From Caballeronia zhejiangensis (GTDB taxonomy: Bacteria > Pseudomonadota > Gammaproteobacteria > Burkholderiales > Burkholderiaceae), in contig NZ_JFHD01000025.1 of assembly GCF_000698575.1 (NCBI RefSeq), positions 1 to 64,000 on the forward strand: 64,000 nucleotides of DNA, given 5' to 3'. The position numbers and the translations under genes are program-made. Each line of letters begins with the position of its first letter. The first letter of the stretch is position 1. The notes under the pieces were generated by a model. It did not search any database. It was not told the origin of the DNA and saw nothing but the letters and a program-made list of their open reading frames with translations. Shown here one piece after another: positions 1-9,571 of the stretch.

Positions 1-1386
1 CGCGTGCGCTCCACGCTCGACGCGCGCCTGCAACGCTTCGCCCGCGATACGCTCGCCCGCACGCTCGCCGAACTGAACGCGCGCGCGCATCCGCGCAATG
101 TGCACGACGCGGCGGCCATCGTGATCGACAATCGTTCGGGGGACGTGCTCGCGTGGGTCGGCTCGGCGGGCGGCCTGTCGAACGCGCCGGAAGTCGACGC
201 CGTACTCGCGGCACGTCAGGCCGGCTCGACGCTCAAGCCCTTTCTGTATGCGCAGGCGATCGACGAAAAGCGCGTCACCGCCGCCACGCTGCTCGACGAC
301 GCGCCGCTCGATCTCGCGACCGGCGGCGGCCTCTACATTCCGCAAAACTACGATCACGACTTCAAGGGCTGGGTAAGCGTGCGAACCGCGCTCGGCTCGT
401 CGCTCAACGTGCCGGCGGTGCGTACGCTCGTGATGGTCACGCCGCATCGCTTCGCGAAGACGCTCGTCGCGCTCGGGCTGCCTTTGTCGCAAGCAGGCGA
501 TTACTATGGCTTTTCCCTCGCGCTCGGCAGCGCGGACGTGACGCTGGCGACGCTCGCCAACGCGTATCGCACGCTCGCGAACGGCGGCGTCGCACAGCCC
601 TTCTTCGATCTCGCGGACCATCGGCCGGCGCAGGCGGGCACGCGCGTCTTCAGCCCGGAAGCGAGCTTCATCGTCACCGACATCCTCGCGGACAACAACG
701 CACGCACGCGCACGTTCGGCTTCGACAGCGTGCTCGCCACGCGCACCTTCAGCGCCGTGAAAACCGGCACCAGCAAGGACATGCGCGACAACTGGGCGAT
801 CGGTTTCACATCGCGCTACACCGTGGGCGTCTGGGTCGGCAATGCCGACGGCGCGCCGATGTGGGACGTTTCCGGCGTGACGGGCGCGGCGCCGGCGTGG
901 AACGCGATCGTCAACTATCTGAACCGGCGATCGGATAGCCGCGCGCCGCAAGCGCCATCGGGCGTCGTGACGACGCGCGTCACGTATCAGAACGACATCG
1001 AACCGGCGCGCAGCGAGTGGTTCGTGCGCGGCACGCAGATGAGCGCCATCGGTCTCACGGCGAACGCGGCGCAGGCGGCGCGCGGCGCGAACGCCGACGC
1101 GCGGGCCGCACGCATCGGCGCACCGACGGACGGCACGATCTTCGCGCTCGACCCTGACATTCCGCCGGCGCGTCAGCGCGTGTGGTTCACCCGCGTGGAC
1201 GGCAGCGCGCGCCTCGCGTGGCGGCTCGACGGCAAACCCTACGGTCACGACGCCCGAGCGGCATGGCTGCCGTGGCCGGGCCGACATGTGCTCGAACTGG
1301 TCGATGCAAAAGGCGAAGTCGTCGATAAAGTCGGCTTCGAGGTCCGCGGCGCTTTCGCGAAGACGTCCGCGCGCACATCGAAGTGA
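1..1386 (+). CDS. pbpC: penicillin-binding protein 1C, C-terminal part (5' truncated by window)
   Basis: This is the transpeptidase and C-terminal portion of a class A (1C-type) penicillin-binding protein, which cross-links peptidoglycan at the outer face of the inner membrane. The open frame runs in from the window edge. About 460 residues are visible against roughly 750-800 in the family, so the glycosyltransferase domain lies upstream. Counting from base 4, the active-site motifs are in order: STLK (75-78, nucleophile serine), SLN (133-135) and KTGT (253-256). The tail after about residue 370 fits the small beta-rich domain typical of PBP1C. Family assignment is confident; the true start is not in the window. 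Confidence 0.9.
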   Translation, partial: RVRSTLDARLQRFARDTLARTLAELNARAHPRNVHDAAAIVIDNRSGDVLAWVGSAGGLSNAPEVDAVLAARQAGSTLKPFLYAQAIDEKRVTAATLLDDAPLDLATGGGLYIPQNYDHDFKGWVSVRTALGSSLNVPAVRTLVMVTPHRFAKTLVALGLPLSQAGDYYGFSLALGSADVTLATLANAYRTLANGGVAQPFFDLADHRPAQAGTRVFSPEASFIVTDILADNNARTRTFGFDSVLATRTFSAVKTGTSKDMRDNWAIGFTSRYTVGVWVGNADGAPMWDVSGVTGAAPAWNAIVNYLNRRSDSRAPQAPSGVVTTRVTYQNDIEPARSEWFVRGTQMSAIGLTANAAQAARGANADARAARIGAPTDGTIFALDPDIPPARQRVWFTRVDGSARLAWRLDGKPYGHDARAAWLPWPGRHVLELVDAKGEVVDKVGFEVRGAFAKTSARTSK

Positions 1387-1592
1387 TGCGCGCACGCCCG
1401 CTAAAACAGCGACGTCATCCGTGCAGCGTTTTGCAACGTTAAAGATTGTGCGCGGGCGCGGTGCGCGCGGCGGGGTCGTGCACAATGCGGGCGCCATCGT
1501 TCGGGACGGTTTTTTGCCCTATCCTTAACGGCATCTTCCCGATTGGCCCGAACTTATCGATTCATCCTTTCTCTCAAGCCTGGAGTGCCGTC

Positions 1593-2177
1593 ATGCTGAA
1601 AAAGCTGCTGATGCTGTGCTTTGCGTTCGTGCTGTCGATGGGAGCGGCGTTCGCCGCGGTCGATGTCAATACCGCCGATCAAGCCGCGCTGGAATCGGTG
1701 AAGGGTCTGGGGCCGGTGAAGTCGAAGGCGATCATCGACGAGCGCACGAAGAACGGCCCCTTCAAGGACGCCGACGATCTCGCGACTCGCGTCAAGGGTC
1801 TCGGCGCCAAATCGGTGACGAATCTGGAACAGAATGGGCTGACGATCGGCGGCTCGTCGCTGCCGCCGACAGGCAAACCGTCGAAGCCCGCGACGCCGTC
1901 GACGCAAGGCGGCAGCGCCGCGCCGAACTCGACGGTCAAATCGTCGACCGCGGCCACCGGCGCGACCTCGCCCGCAGCCACGACGGCGCAGACGCCGGCC
2001 ACGACGCCTGCCGCGCCAGCATCGGGAACGAAGGCGTCGAAAAAATCGAAAAAGGACAGCGTAGCGTCGGCAGCAGCGAGTGCGTCGAGCCCTTCCGCCG
2101 CGAGCGAAGCGAAGCCCGCACAATCGAAACGCAGCAAGAAAGATAAGGCCGCCAGCGCCGCGGCTGCCAGTCAGTGA
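1593..2177 (+). CDS. ComEA-like helix-hairpin-helix DNA-binding protein, secreted
   Basis: The 194-residue protein starts MLKKLLMLC with a clear signal peptide ending near AFA. One helix-hairpin-helix repeat pair follows (VNTADQAALESVKGLGP and the next helix, about residues 24-75), the ComEA/SLBB-associated type that binds DNA without sequence preference. The rest is a low-complexity Ala/Ser/Thr/Lys tail with repeated KKSKKD-like basic patches, which may also contact DNA or the cell envelope. The ATG at 1593 was chosen over in-frame upstream starts because it gives the signal peptide and follows TGGAG. Periplasmic DNA binding during uptake is the family role. No other competence gene is nearby, so the actual role is open. 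Confidence 0.85.
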   Translation: MLKKLLMLCFAFVLSMGAAFAAVDVNTADQAALESVKGLGPVKSKAIIDERTKNGPFKDADDLATRVKGLGAKSVTNLEQNGLTIGGSSLPPTGKPSKPATPSTQGGSAAPNSTVKSSTAATGATSPAATTAQTPATTPAAPASGTKASKKSKKDSVASAAASASSPSAASEAKPAQSKRSKKDKAASAAAASQ

Positions 2178-2330
2178 TTCTTCGGGGAACCTTGTCGAAG
2201 GAAACTTGCCTTCGTATGACCATCGTCGAACGGCCGCTCGCGGCCGATGCCCGCGCCGCCGCGACCGGTTCCGAGCCGAATGCGGCGGCACAGGCGAACC
2301 CACCCCGCAACCTCTCGTAGTGAGACCGTC

Positions 2331-2792
2331 ATGAGCCTACTCGATATCCTCGCCTCCACCCTCGGCAATTCGTCGCAACAACCGGGCGGCCAACCGGCTC
2401 AGTCCGGCCAGGCCGCGCTGATCGCAGCGGCGCTCGCTTTCGTCAACAGCCAGCCCGGCGGCCTCATGGGCCTGATCCAGCGCTTCCAGCAACACGGCGC
2501 GGGCGACGTGGTCCAGTCGTGGATCGGCACGGGCGAGAACAAGCCCATCAGCCCGGACACGCTCACGAACGTGCTCGGGCAGGACAACGTCGGCGCGCTC
2601 GCGCAGAAAGCAGGCGTCTCGGGCGACCAACTGTCCGGCATGCTCGCGGCGGTGCTGCCGCATATCGTCGATCGCGCAACGCCGAACGGTGAGGTGCCGC
2701 CCGAAGGCCAGCTCGATCTGACCGGCGTTCTGGGCTCGCTTGGCGGCCTCGCAGGTCTTTTTGGCAAGAGCGAAGAGCCCAAGCAAGGCTGA
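2331..2792 (+). CDS. YidB-family protein (DUF937)
   Basis: A 153-residue protein rich in Gly, Ala, Gln and Leu, beginning MSLLDILAS. The pattern of short amphipathic helices with a central GTGENKPISPDTL segment and a Gly/Leu-rich end (GSLGGLAGLFGK) matches the YidB/DUF937 family, whose biochemical function is not established. There is no signal peptide or membrane segment. The start is the ATG at 2331, immediately after a GTGAGA element; an upstream in-frame ATG would add 28 residues that look like read-through of non-coding DNA. It is followed by a strong bidirectional terminator shared with the convergent hipA gene. Confidence 0.8.
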   Translation: MSLLDILASTLGNSSQQPGGQPAQSGQAALIAAALAFVNSQPGGLMGLIQRFQQHGAGDVVQSWIGTGENKPISPDTLTNVLGQDNVGALAQKAGVSGDQLSGMLAAVLPHIVDRATPNGEVPPEGQLDLTGVLGSLGGLAGLFGKSEEPKQG

Positions 2793-2815
2793 ACGCGCTT
2801 TCACGCATTGAATCG

Positions 2816-2850
2816 AAAGCCCCGCCGGCGTTGAACCGAGCGGGGCTTTT
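2816..2850. terminator. Rho-independent terminator between YidB gene and hipA
   Basis: AAAGCCCCGC and GCGGGGCTTT form a 10-bp stem around a 14-base loop, with T tracts on both strands. It lies between two convergent genes, so it probably serves both. Confidence 0.85.
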
Positions 2851-2855
2851 GCGTT

Positions 2856-4202
2856 TCAGGCGGCTGCAAGCTTGCGTGTCATGTCCTCGATGATCGTGTA
2901 GCGGATCACACGCAGACACATCAGCTCGCCGCCGAGCGTCGCAGCGAGTCCCGGCCGCTCGGCGAGCAACGCCGCGTTTTTCTCTTCGACGCGCGCGTAC
3001 AGATCGGCGGCCGCGCGCACGATCGAACCTGCGAGCGCATCCAGCAGCCGTTCGGCCGTCGTCCTGGCGATACCGAGCACTTCGCCCGCCCGCAGCATCA
3101 ACGCGCGATCGAAGTCGTCGTAGTAGCGCGCGCCGAGGATGTCCCACGCGAACGATGCCCGCTTCGGCCATGCGTCCTTTTGATACGACGGCGTCGCGTA
3201 TGCGGCTACGCTCAGCAGGTCGTAGAACGGCGCAAGCTGAATACCTTGGCGCGAGACGAGGAAACTCAGGTTTTTCAGATGCGCGTCCGAATTGCCCACC
3301 AGCACATTGAACACGAGCCACGAAAAGAGCCGCGTGCGTGCGGACGCCTGATTTCGGCAACGCGCGGCCAGCGTCGCGAGTTGCTCGACGCTGCCCTGCT
3401 CGTACTTGAACGTGCGCGCGAGGTCGAGCAACTGGCAAGCGTCGATGCTATGCAGCCGGCGCCATTGTCCCGCCCGCGACTCGCGGTCGAAGCGATCCAC
3501 GAGATACACGGGAGAAGGCACGTAGCGCCGATGCACGCCCGGAACGCCGAGGCGCAGCTTGTCGGCGAGCTTCATCACGAACCATTCGTTGATGACCGAG
3601 TGCGGATAGTCATCGGTGTCCTGATGATTCGGCTTGAGGATATGCGTCGACGGTGTGCGGCCTGCCGGCTCGAACAACGCGTCGTCGCGCAACACCACCG
3701 CCAGCTTGTGCTGCGCGCCGGCGAGCGACATGCGTTTGAGTGCGTCGTGCGTGAGCGGCAGGCGGGGCAACGCGTCGATCCGCGCCTGCAACGCTTCGTC
3801 GGGCAGCAAGCGCTCGGCGGGCGGTTGCTCGTCGCTTGCACCGGGTGGACGCAGCGTCACCGAACCCGCCGATTCGGCACCGTAGTGCGCGAGCAGCGCG
3901 AAGGCATCGGCTTCGTTGCGAATGGCCGCGTCGCGCGCGAGCAGCGTGCGTTGGCCTTCTTCCGGAAGGAGGTTGTCGAAGTACCACTGCACCGAGCGGC
4001 GCGTGCTGCCGTCGCACAACGCGTTCGGTTGCAGCGGCAGCGCCGGACTCAGCGGATAACCGTCCACGCTGTCGCGCCACGCCGGCAGATAGGAGAAAGA
4101 CCAGATGTCGTCGTCGGCGTTGAGCACGCCCACTTCGACGTCGTTGATGCTCGCGATCAGATTGCGGCGGCCTTCGAGCGTCGCGATGGTCTCAGGACTC
4201 AT
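2856..4202 (-). CDS. hipA: HipA serine/threonine kinase toxin
   Basis: A 448-residue HipA-type toxin kinase. In the family it phosphorylates glutamyl-tRNA synthetase or a related target and arrests translation. Visible motifs are RMSLAGAQHK (P-loop region with the regulatory serine), THILKP (ATP-binding lysine), GNSDAHLKN (catalytic Asp loop) and APFYDLLS (metal-binding Asp). All key residues are present, so it looks active. I chose ATG at 4202 (MSPETIATLEG). It overlaps the end of hipB by 11 bases, which implies translational coupling. The extra 28 residues of the longer frame read through hipB. Confidence 0.9.
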   Translation of the reverse strand: MSPETIATLEGRRNLIASINDVEVGVLNADDDIWSFSYLPAWRDSVDGYPLSPALPLQPNALCDGSTRRSVQWYFDNLLPEEGQRTLLARDAAIRNEADAFALLAHYGAESAGSVTLRPPGASDEQPPAERLLPDEALQARIDALPRLPLTHDALKRMSLAGAQHKLAVVLRDDALFEPAGRTPSTHILKPNHQDTDDYPHSVINEWFVMKLADKLRLGVPGVHRRYVPSPVYLVDRFDRESRAGQWRRLHSIDACQLLDLARTFKYEQGSVEQLATLAARCRNQASARTRLFSWLVFNVLVGNSDAHLKNLSFLVSRQGIQLAPFYDLLSVAAYATPSYQKDAWPKRASFAWDILGARYYDDFDRALMLRAGEVLGIARTTAERLLDALAGSIVRAAADLYARVEEKNAALLAERPGLAATLGGELMCLRVIRYTIIEDMTRKLAAA

Positions 4203-4509
4203 CCGCGTCCTCTCGTGCGCGACGACGTTTCTCGGCGCGCTCGACGCGGACGTAACGCTTGACCGCCTCTCCCGCGAAAAGCTCACCCGCTTCGTCCGGG
4301 ATATCGACCGTCACGCGCACGCCCAAGCCTTCGAGCACTTGGAACAGCTTGCCCCAATGCACGCTCTCAGCGCCCTTCTCGACCTTGCCGAGAAAGCTCT
4401 CGCTGACGCCGATGCTGCCGGCCGCATCGTCCTGGCGAAGCCGTTGCGCTTTGCGCGCCGCACGCACTGCGACGCCGATTTCGCTCGCCGTTCGAATATC
4501 GATTTCCAT
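4192..4509 (-). CDS. hipB: HipB-type antitoxin, Xre-family helix-turn-helix repressor
   Basis: A 105-residue antitoxin and autorepressor. An Xre-type HTH spans about residues 8-62; the recognition region includes RQDDAAGSIGVSESFLGKVE, followed by the basic C-terminus VERAEKRRRARED. It is the first gene of the hipBA operon. In the family a HipB dimer binds promoter operators and sequesters HipA. Three operator-like repeats lie directly upstream, the nearest 6 bases from the start codon, which fits strong autoregulation. Confidence 0.9.
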   Translation of the reverse strand: MEIDIRTASEIGVAVRAARKAQRLRQDDAAGSIGVSESFLGKVEKGAESVHWGKLFQVLEGLGVRVTVDIPDEAGELFAGEAVKRYVRVERAEKRRRAREDADES

Positions 4510-4515
4510 AATTTG

Positions 4516-4537
4516 AATCCGTGCGATCGCAGGGACA
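4516..4537 (-). promoter_or_regulatory. hipBA: hipBA operator-like site 1 (imperfect)
   Basis: AATCC-N12-GGACA, sharing AATCCGTGCGATCGCA with site 3. It sits between the -10 element and the hipB start codon, so a bound repressor would cover the start region. Confidence 0.7.
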
Positions 4538-4547
4538 AAACCGAGTC

Positions 4548-4576
4548 ATTGTATGAGATCACGATAATCCATGCAA
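4548..4576 (-). promoter_or_regulatory. hipBA: hipBA sigma70 promoter
   Basis: On the minus strand, TTGCAT (4576-4571), a 17-base spacer, then TACAAT (4553-4548). The -35 box lies inside operator-like site 2. Confidence 0.65.
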
Positions 4577-4587
4577 ACGAATGGATT
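4566..4587 (-). promoter_or_regulatory. hipBA: hipBA operator-like site 2
   Basis: AATCC-N12-GGATT. It starts exactly 50 bp after site 1 and overlaps the -35 hexamer. Confidence 0.75.
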
Positions 4588-4615
4588 TTCATTCATCGCA
4601 CGTGCTCCGCGCGGA

Positions 4616-4637
4616 AATCCGTGCGATCGCACGGATT
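4616..4637 (-). promoter_or_regulatory. hipBA: hipBA operator-like site 3 (perfect palindrome)
   Basis: A perfect 22-bp palindrome, AATCC-GTGCGATCGCAC-GGATT, starting exactly 50 bp after site 2. Confidence 0.8.
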
Positions 4638-4644
4638 ATAGAAA

Positions 4645-4679
4645 CAAAAAAGGCAACGAATCGCTCCGTTGCCTTTTTC
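4645..4679 (-). terminator. Rho-independent terminator of clpB
   Basis: AAAAAGGCAACG and CGTTGCCTTTTT with an 8-base loop, placed between clpB and the hipBA operators. It isolates hipBA from clpB read-through. Confidence 0.85.
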
Positions 4680-4719
4680 GCCCGACCGCCGCCGCGCTAC
4701 CGCTACGACCGAACCGCCC

Positions 4720-7317
<2,598 letters not shown>

Positions 7318-7348
7318 TTTTTAAAAGCTCCGATTCTGAATACGACCA

Positions 7349-7376
7349 AAATGAGGCGCTTTTTGTCACTTTCAAG
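7349..7376 (-). promoter_or_regulatory. clpB: sigma32 (RpoH) heat-shock promoter of clpB
   Basis: On the minus strand, CTTGAAA (7376-7370), a 13-base spacer, then CCTCATTT (7356-7349). This closely matches the sigma32 consensus CTTGAAA-N11-16-CCCCATNT. A GGAG ribosome-binding site lies between it and the ATG at 7317. Confidence 0.85.
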
Positions 7377-7491
7377 CATCGTTTGGGCCGGAAAGTGCTC
7401 TTTTTGCTCTTCGACAATGGCGGCAGCCAACCGCCCAGGCTCTGAATTGACCTACGGCGTCCGGGTTTCGTTCAACGCGTGCCGGCTGGAA

Positions 7492-8001
7492 TCACGAAGG
7501 CGCGCGAAGCGCCCCGGGCGCACCCACCGCAATCGGCGCGATGCTGACGATGCCGAGCAGAGCCGCCAGATCGTTCGCGGGTTGAGCGAGCTCGCCGACC
7601 GTGTGCTTGTCGAGTTCGGCGAGAAAGGCGTCGCGCGCGGCTGCCAGCACGCCGCGCAACCGGCAGGCCGGCTGAATGACGCAGCGCGCGTGCGACGAGG
7701 CTTGCCGATCCGCCGGCTGATTCACGAGGCAGCCCACGAGCGCGAAATCGCTTTCGGTTCTGCGCACGATGTCGCCGATCGTGAGGTCGTTCGTCCGCGA
7801 TGAAAGTTTCAGTCCGCCGTTGCGGCCGCGCACGGTCTCGACCCACCCGAGTTCGCCAAGCTGCTGGACGATTTTCATCAGATGGTTCTTCGAAATGCCA
7901 TATGCATCCGAGATTTCCTGAATCGTCGAAAGGCCGGAAGGTCGAACCGAGAGATAGAGCAGGACGCGCAGCGAATAATCGGTGTAATCGGTGAGTCGCA
8001 T
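7492..8001 (-). CDS. nsrR: Rrf2-family Fe-S regulator, NsrR-like
   Basis: A 169-residue Rrf2-family winged-helix repressor. The start MRLTDYTDYSLRVLLYL and the HTH around ISDAYGISKNHLMKIVQQL are typical of NsrR, which senses nitric oxide through an Fe-S cluster. Three cysteines are present at C91, C107 and C113. The C107-x5-C113 pair matches the last two NsrR ligands, but C91 is separated by 15 residues rather than about 4-5, so there is an insertion in the cluster loop. The start at 8001 matches the family; the longer frame adds 80 unsupported residues. It is divergent from a truncated haemoglobin gene, which supports a nitric oxide response role. Confidence 0.8.
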   Translation of the reverse strand: MRLTDYTDYSLRVLLYLSVRPSGLSTIQEISDAYGISKNHLMKIVQQLGELGWVETVRGRNGGLKLSSRTNDLTIGDIVRRTESDFALVGCLVNQPADRQASSHARCVIQPACRLRGVLAAARDAFLAELDKHTVGELAQPANDLAALLGIVSIAPIAVGAPGALRAPS

Positions 8002-8164
8002 GATCTCGCGCGGAGAAAGTGGATGCAAAAGCGCCTCGGGATTTCGACGAAACGCGCGTATCGTCAAGGAGTCCGCGTCAAGACGAGGGACGATGACACG
8101 AGCGGACGTGGCTGACTTACCATCGGCGCACCGCTCGCCCGCGTCGTACCAAAATGCACGGAAT

Positions 8165-8189
8165 CCGTACAAGCGTGCTTTTCGTACGG
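8165..8189. repeat. inverted repeat in nsrR-haemoglobin intergenic region
   Basis: CCGTAC and GTACGG arms flank 13 bases that themselves contain AAGC/GCTT. It could be an operator or an RNA hairpin; no assignment is possible from sequence alone. Confidence 0.4.
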
Positions 8190-8221
8190 CTTGAGACGCG
8201 CGTCGACGAATCGGCCGCATG

Positions 8222-8242
8222 GATGCGCCATTTTGCGGCATC
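8222..8242. promoter_or_regulatory. candidate NsrR-type operator
   Basis: GATGC-N11-GCATC, with flanking bases giving AAGATGC on one side. The halves match the NsrR half-site core, but the gap is 11 bases instead of the usual 9. It lies 50 bp before the haemoglobin start. Confidence 0.4.
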
Positions 8243-8291
8243 TTTACATTCTTCGCCGGAAAATATCTGATCCGCCTTCACTGTTTCAAAG

Positions 8292-8837
8292 ATGACGAAC
8301 ACCGAACACCTTTCCGCCGATGCCCCTCGCGAACGCGCACCCAGCGAAGCCAATGTCCGCGCGCTGGTAGAAGCCTTCTATCGGCGCGTCGATGACGATG
8401 CGCTCCTCGGGCCGATCTTTTCGCGCGCGCTCGCCGGCCGCTGGGACGAGCATCTCGCCAAAATGACCACCTTCTGGTCGAGTCTCGTGCTCGGATCGAA
8501 GCAATATCGCGGCAACGTGCAGGAAGCGCATCGCCCGATCGACGATATCGAGCCGCAACACTTCGCGCGCTGGCTGTCGCTGTTTCTCAACACGGTCGAG
8601 TCGCGCTATGAGCCGGCCGCGGCCGTGCAGTTCATGGAACCCGCGCTGCGCATCGCGCAGAGCTTGCAGTTGAGCAAGTTCGGCTGGGACTACGAGATTC
8701 CCGTCGAGCAGCAGGAACTCCTCGCGGCGCTGAAGCGGCAGCGCACGGGCGGCGCGCCCGAGCCGCGCTTCCCCGAGCGTCCCGACGCCGAGCCGTTTCC
8801 CGCGAAGTTCATCGGCAAGTCGGCCGACGAAAAATGA
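8292..8837 (+). CDS. group III truncated haemoglobin
   Basis: A 181-residue globin of the truncated group III type, which binds oxygen or nitric oxide and is linked to nitrosative-stress defence. The globin fold runs from about residue 18 to 140 and includes the YRRVDDDALLGPIF motif, TTFWSS, the HRPIDDI segment with the probable proximal haem-ligand histidine, and FARWLSLF. The C-terminal 35 residues are an extended tail rich in Pro and Glu. It is transcribed divergently from the NsrR-like gene, with a GATGC/GCATC repeat upstream, so nitric oxide control is likely but inferred. Confidence 0.85.
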   Translation: MTNTEHLSADAPRERAPSEANVRALVEAFYRRVDDDALLGPIFSRALAGRWDEHLAKMTTFWSSLVLGSKQYRGNVQEAHRPIDDIEPQHFARWLSLFLNTVESRYEPAAAVQFMEPALRIAQSLQLSKFGWDYEIPVEQQELLAALKRQRTGGAPEPRFPERPDAEPFPAKFIGKSADEK

Positions 8838-8843
8838 CGCCGG

Positions 8844-9308
8844 TCAGGTCTGCCAGCGCGCGAGCGCCGTATCGTCGGACTCGCGCGCGTCGACCCAGCG
8901 TTCGCCCGCTTCGGTCTTCTCTTTCTTCCAGAACGGCGCCTGCGTCTTGAGATAGTCCATCACGAAGGCGCAGGATTCGAACGCCTCCGCGCGATGCATC
9001 GCCGTCGTCGCGACGAGCACGATCTGATCGAGCGGCTTGAGTTTGCCCACGCGATGCACGATCAGCACGTCCGAGCCGCGCCAGCGCTCGCGCGCCTGAT
9101 CGGCGATCGCTTCGAGCGATTTTTCCGTCATGCCGGGGTAATGCTCGAGTTCCATCGTCTCGACGGCGCTGCCTTCGTTCAGATCGCGCACCGTGCCGAC
9201 GAAACACGCGACCGCGCCCACTTTCGGATTGTCGGCGCGCAACGCGGCCACTTCCGCGCTGATGTCGAAATCGGCTTCCTGCACGCGGATTTTCGAACGC
9301 GTGTTCAT
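8844..9308 (-). CDS. moaE: molybdopterin synthase catalytic subunit MoaE
   Basis: The large subunit of molybdopterin synthase, which inserts two sulfurs into precursor Z during molybdenum cofactor synthesis. The 154-residue protein carries the family signatures GAVACFVGTVRD, LEHYPGM, HRVGKL and PFWKKE with the catalytic lysines. ATG at 9308 leaves a one-base gap after moaD and follows GGTGG. A GTG at 9317 would overlap moaD by a few bases and is the alternative. It is the third gene of moeA-moaD-moaE. Confidence 0.95.
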   Translation of the reverse strand: MNTRSKIRVQEADFDISAEVAALRADNPKVGAVACFVGTVRDLNEGSAVETMELEHYPGMTEKSLEAIADQARERWRGSDVLIVHRVGKLKPLDQIVLVATTAMHRAEAFESCAFVMDYLKTQAPFWKKEKTEAGERWVDARESDDTALARWQT

Positions 9309-9309
9309 C

Positions 9310-9567
9310 TCAGCCACCCGTCACAGGCGGAAAGAACGCCACTTCGCAACCCTCGGTGATGCGCTGTGACGGACTCGTCATCACGTGATTGCAGGCCATG
9401 CGCAATGCACGGCCTTCCGCGAGCGTCTCTTCCCACACGCCGCCGCGCATGCGCAGCCACGCGCGCACGTCGCCGACATTGACCACCGTGTCCGGCACGC
9501 TGACCGTCTCGTTCGCGACGCCCAGCGCCTCGCGCACGCTCGCAAAAAATCTCAAATCGATCTTCAT
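9310..9567 (-). CDS. moaD: molybdopterin synthase sulfur carrier subunit MoaD
   Basis: An 85-residue ubiquitin-fold sulfur carrier ending in the required Gly-Gly (PPVTGG). The terminal glycine is adenylated and thiocarboxylated, then donates sulfur within the MoaD-MoaE complex. It begins MKIDLRFFASVREALG, typical of MoaD, and lies 4 bases downstream of the moeA stop, consistent with one transcript. Confidence 0.95.
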   Translation of the reverse strand: MKIDLRFFASVREALGVANETVSVPDTVVNVGDVRAWLRMRGGVWEETLAEGRALRMACNHVMTSPSQRITEGCEVAFFPPVTGG

Positions 9568-9571
9568 TTCT

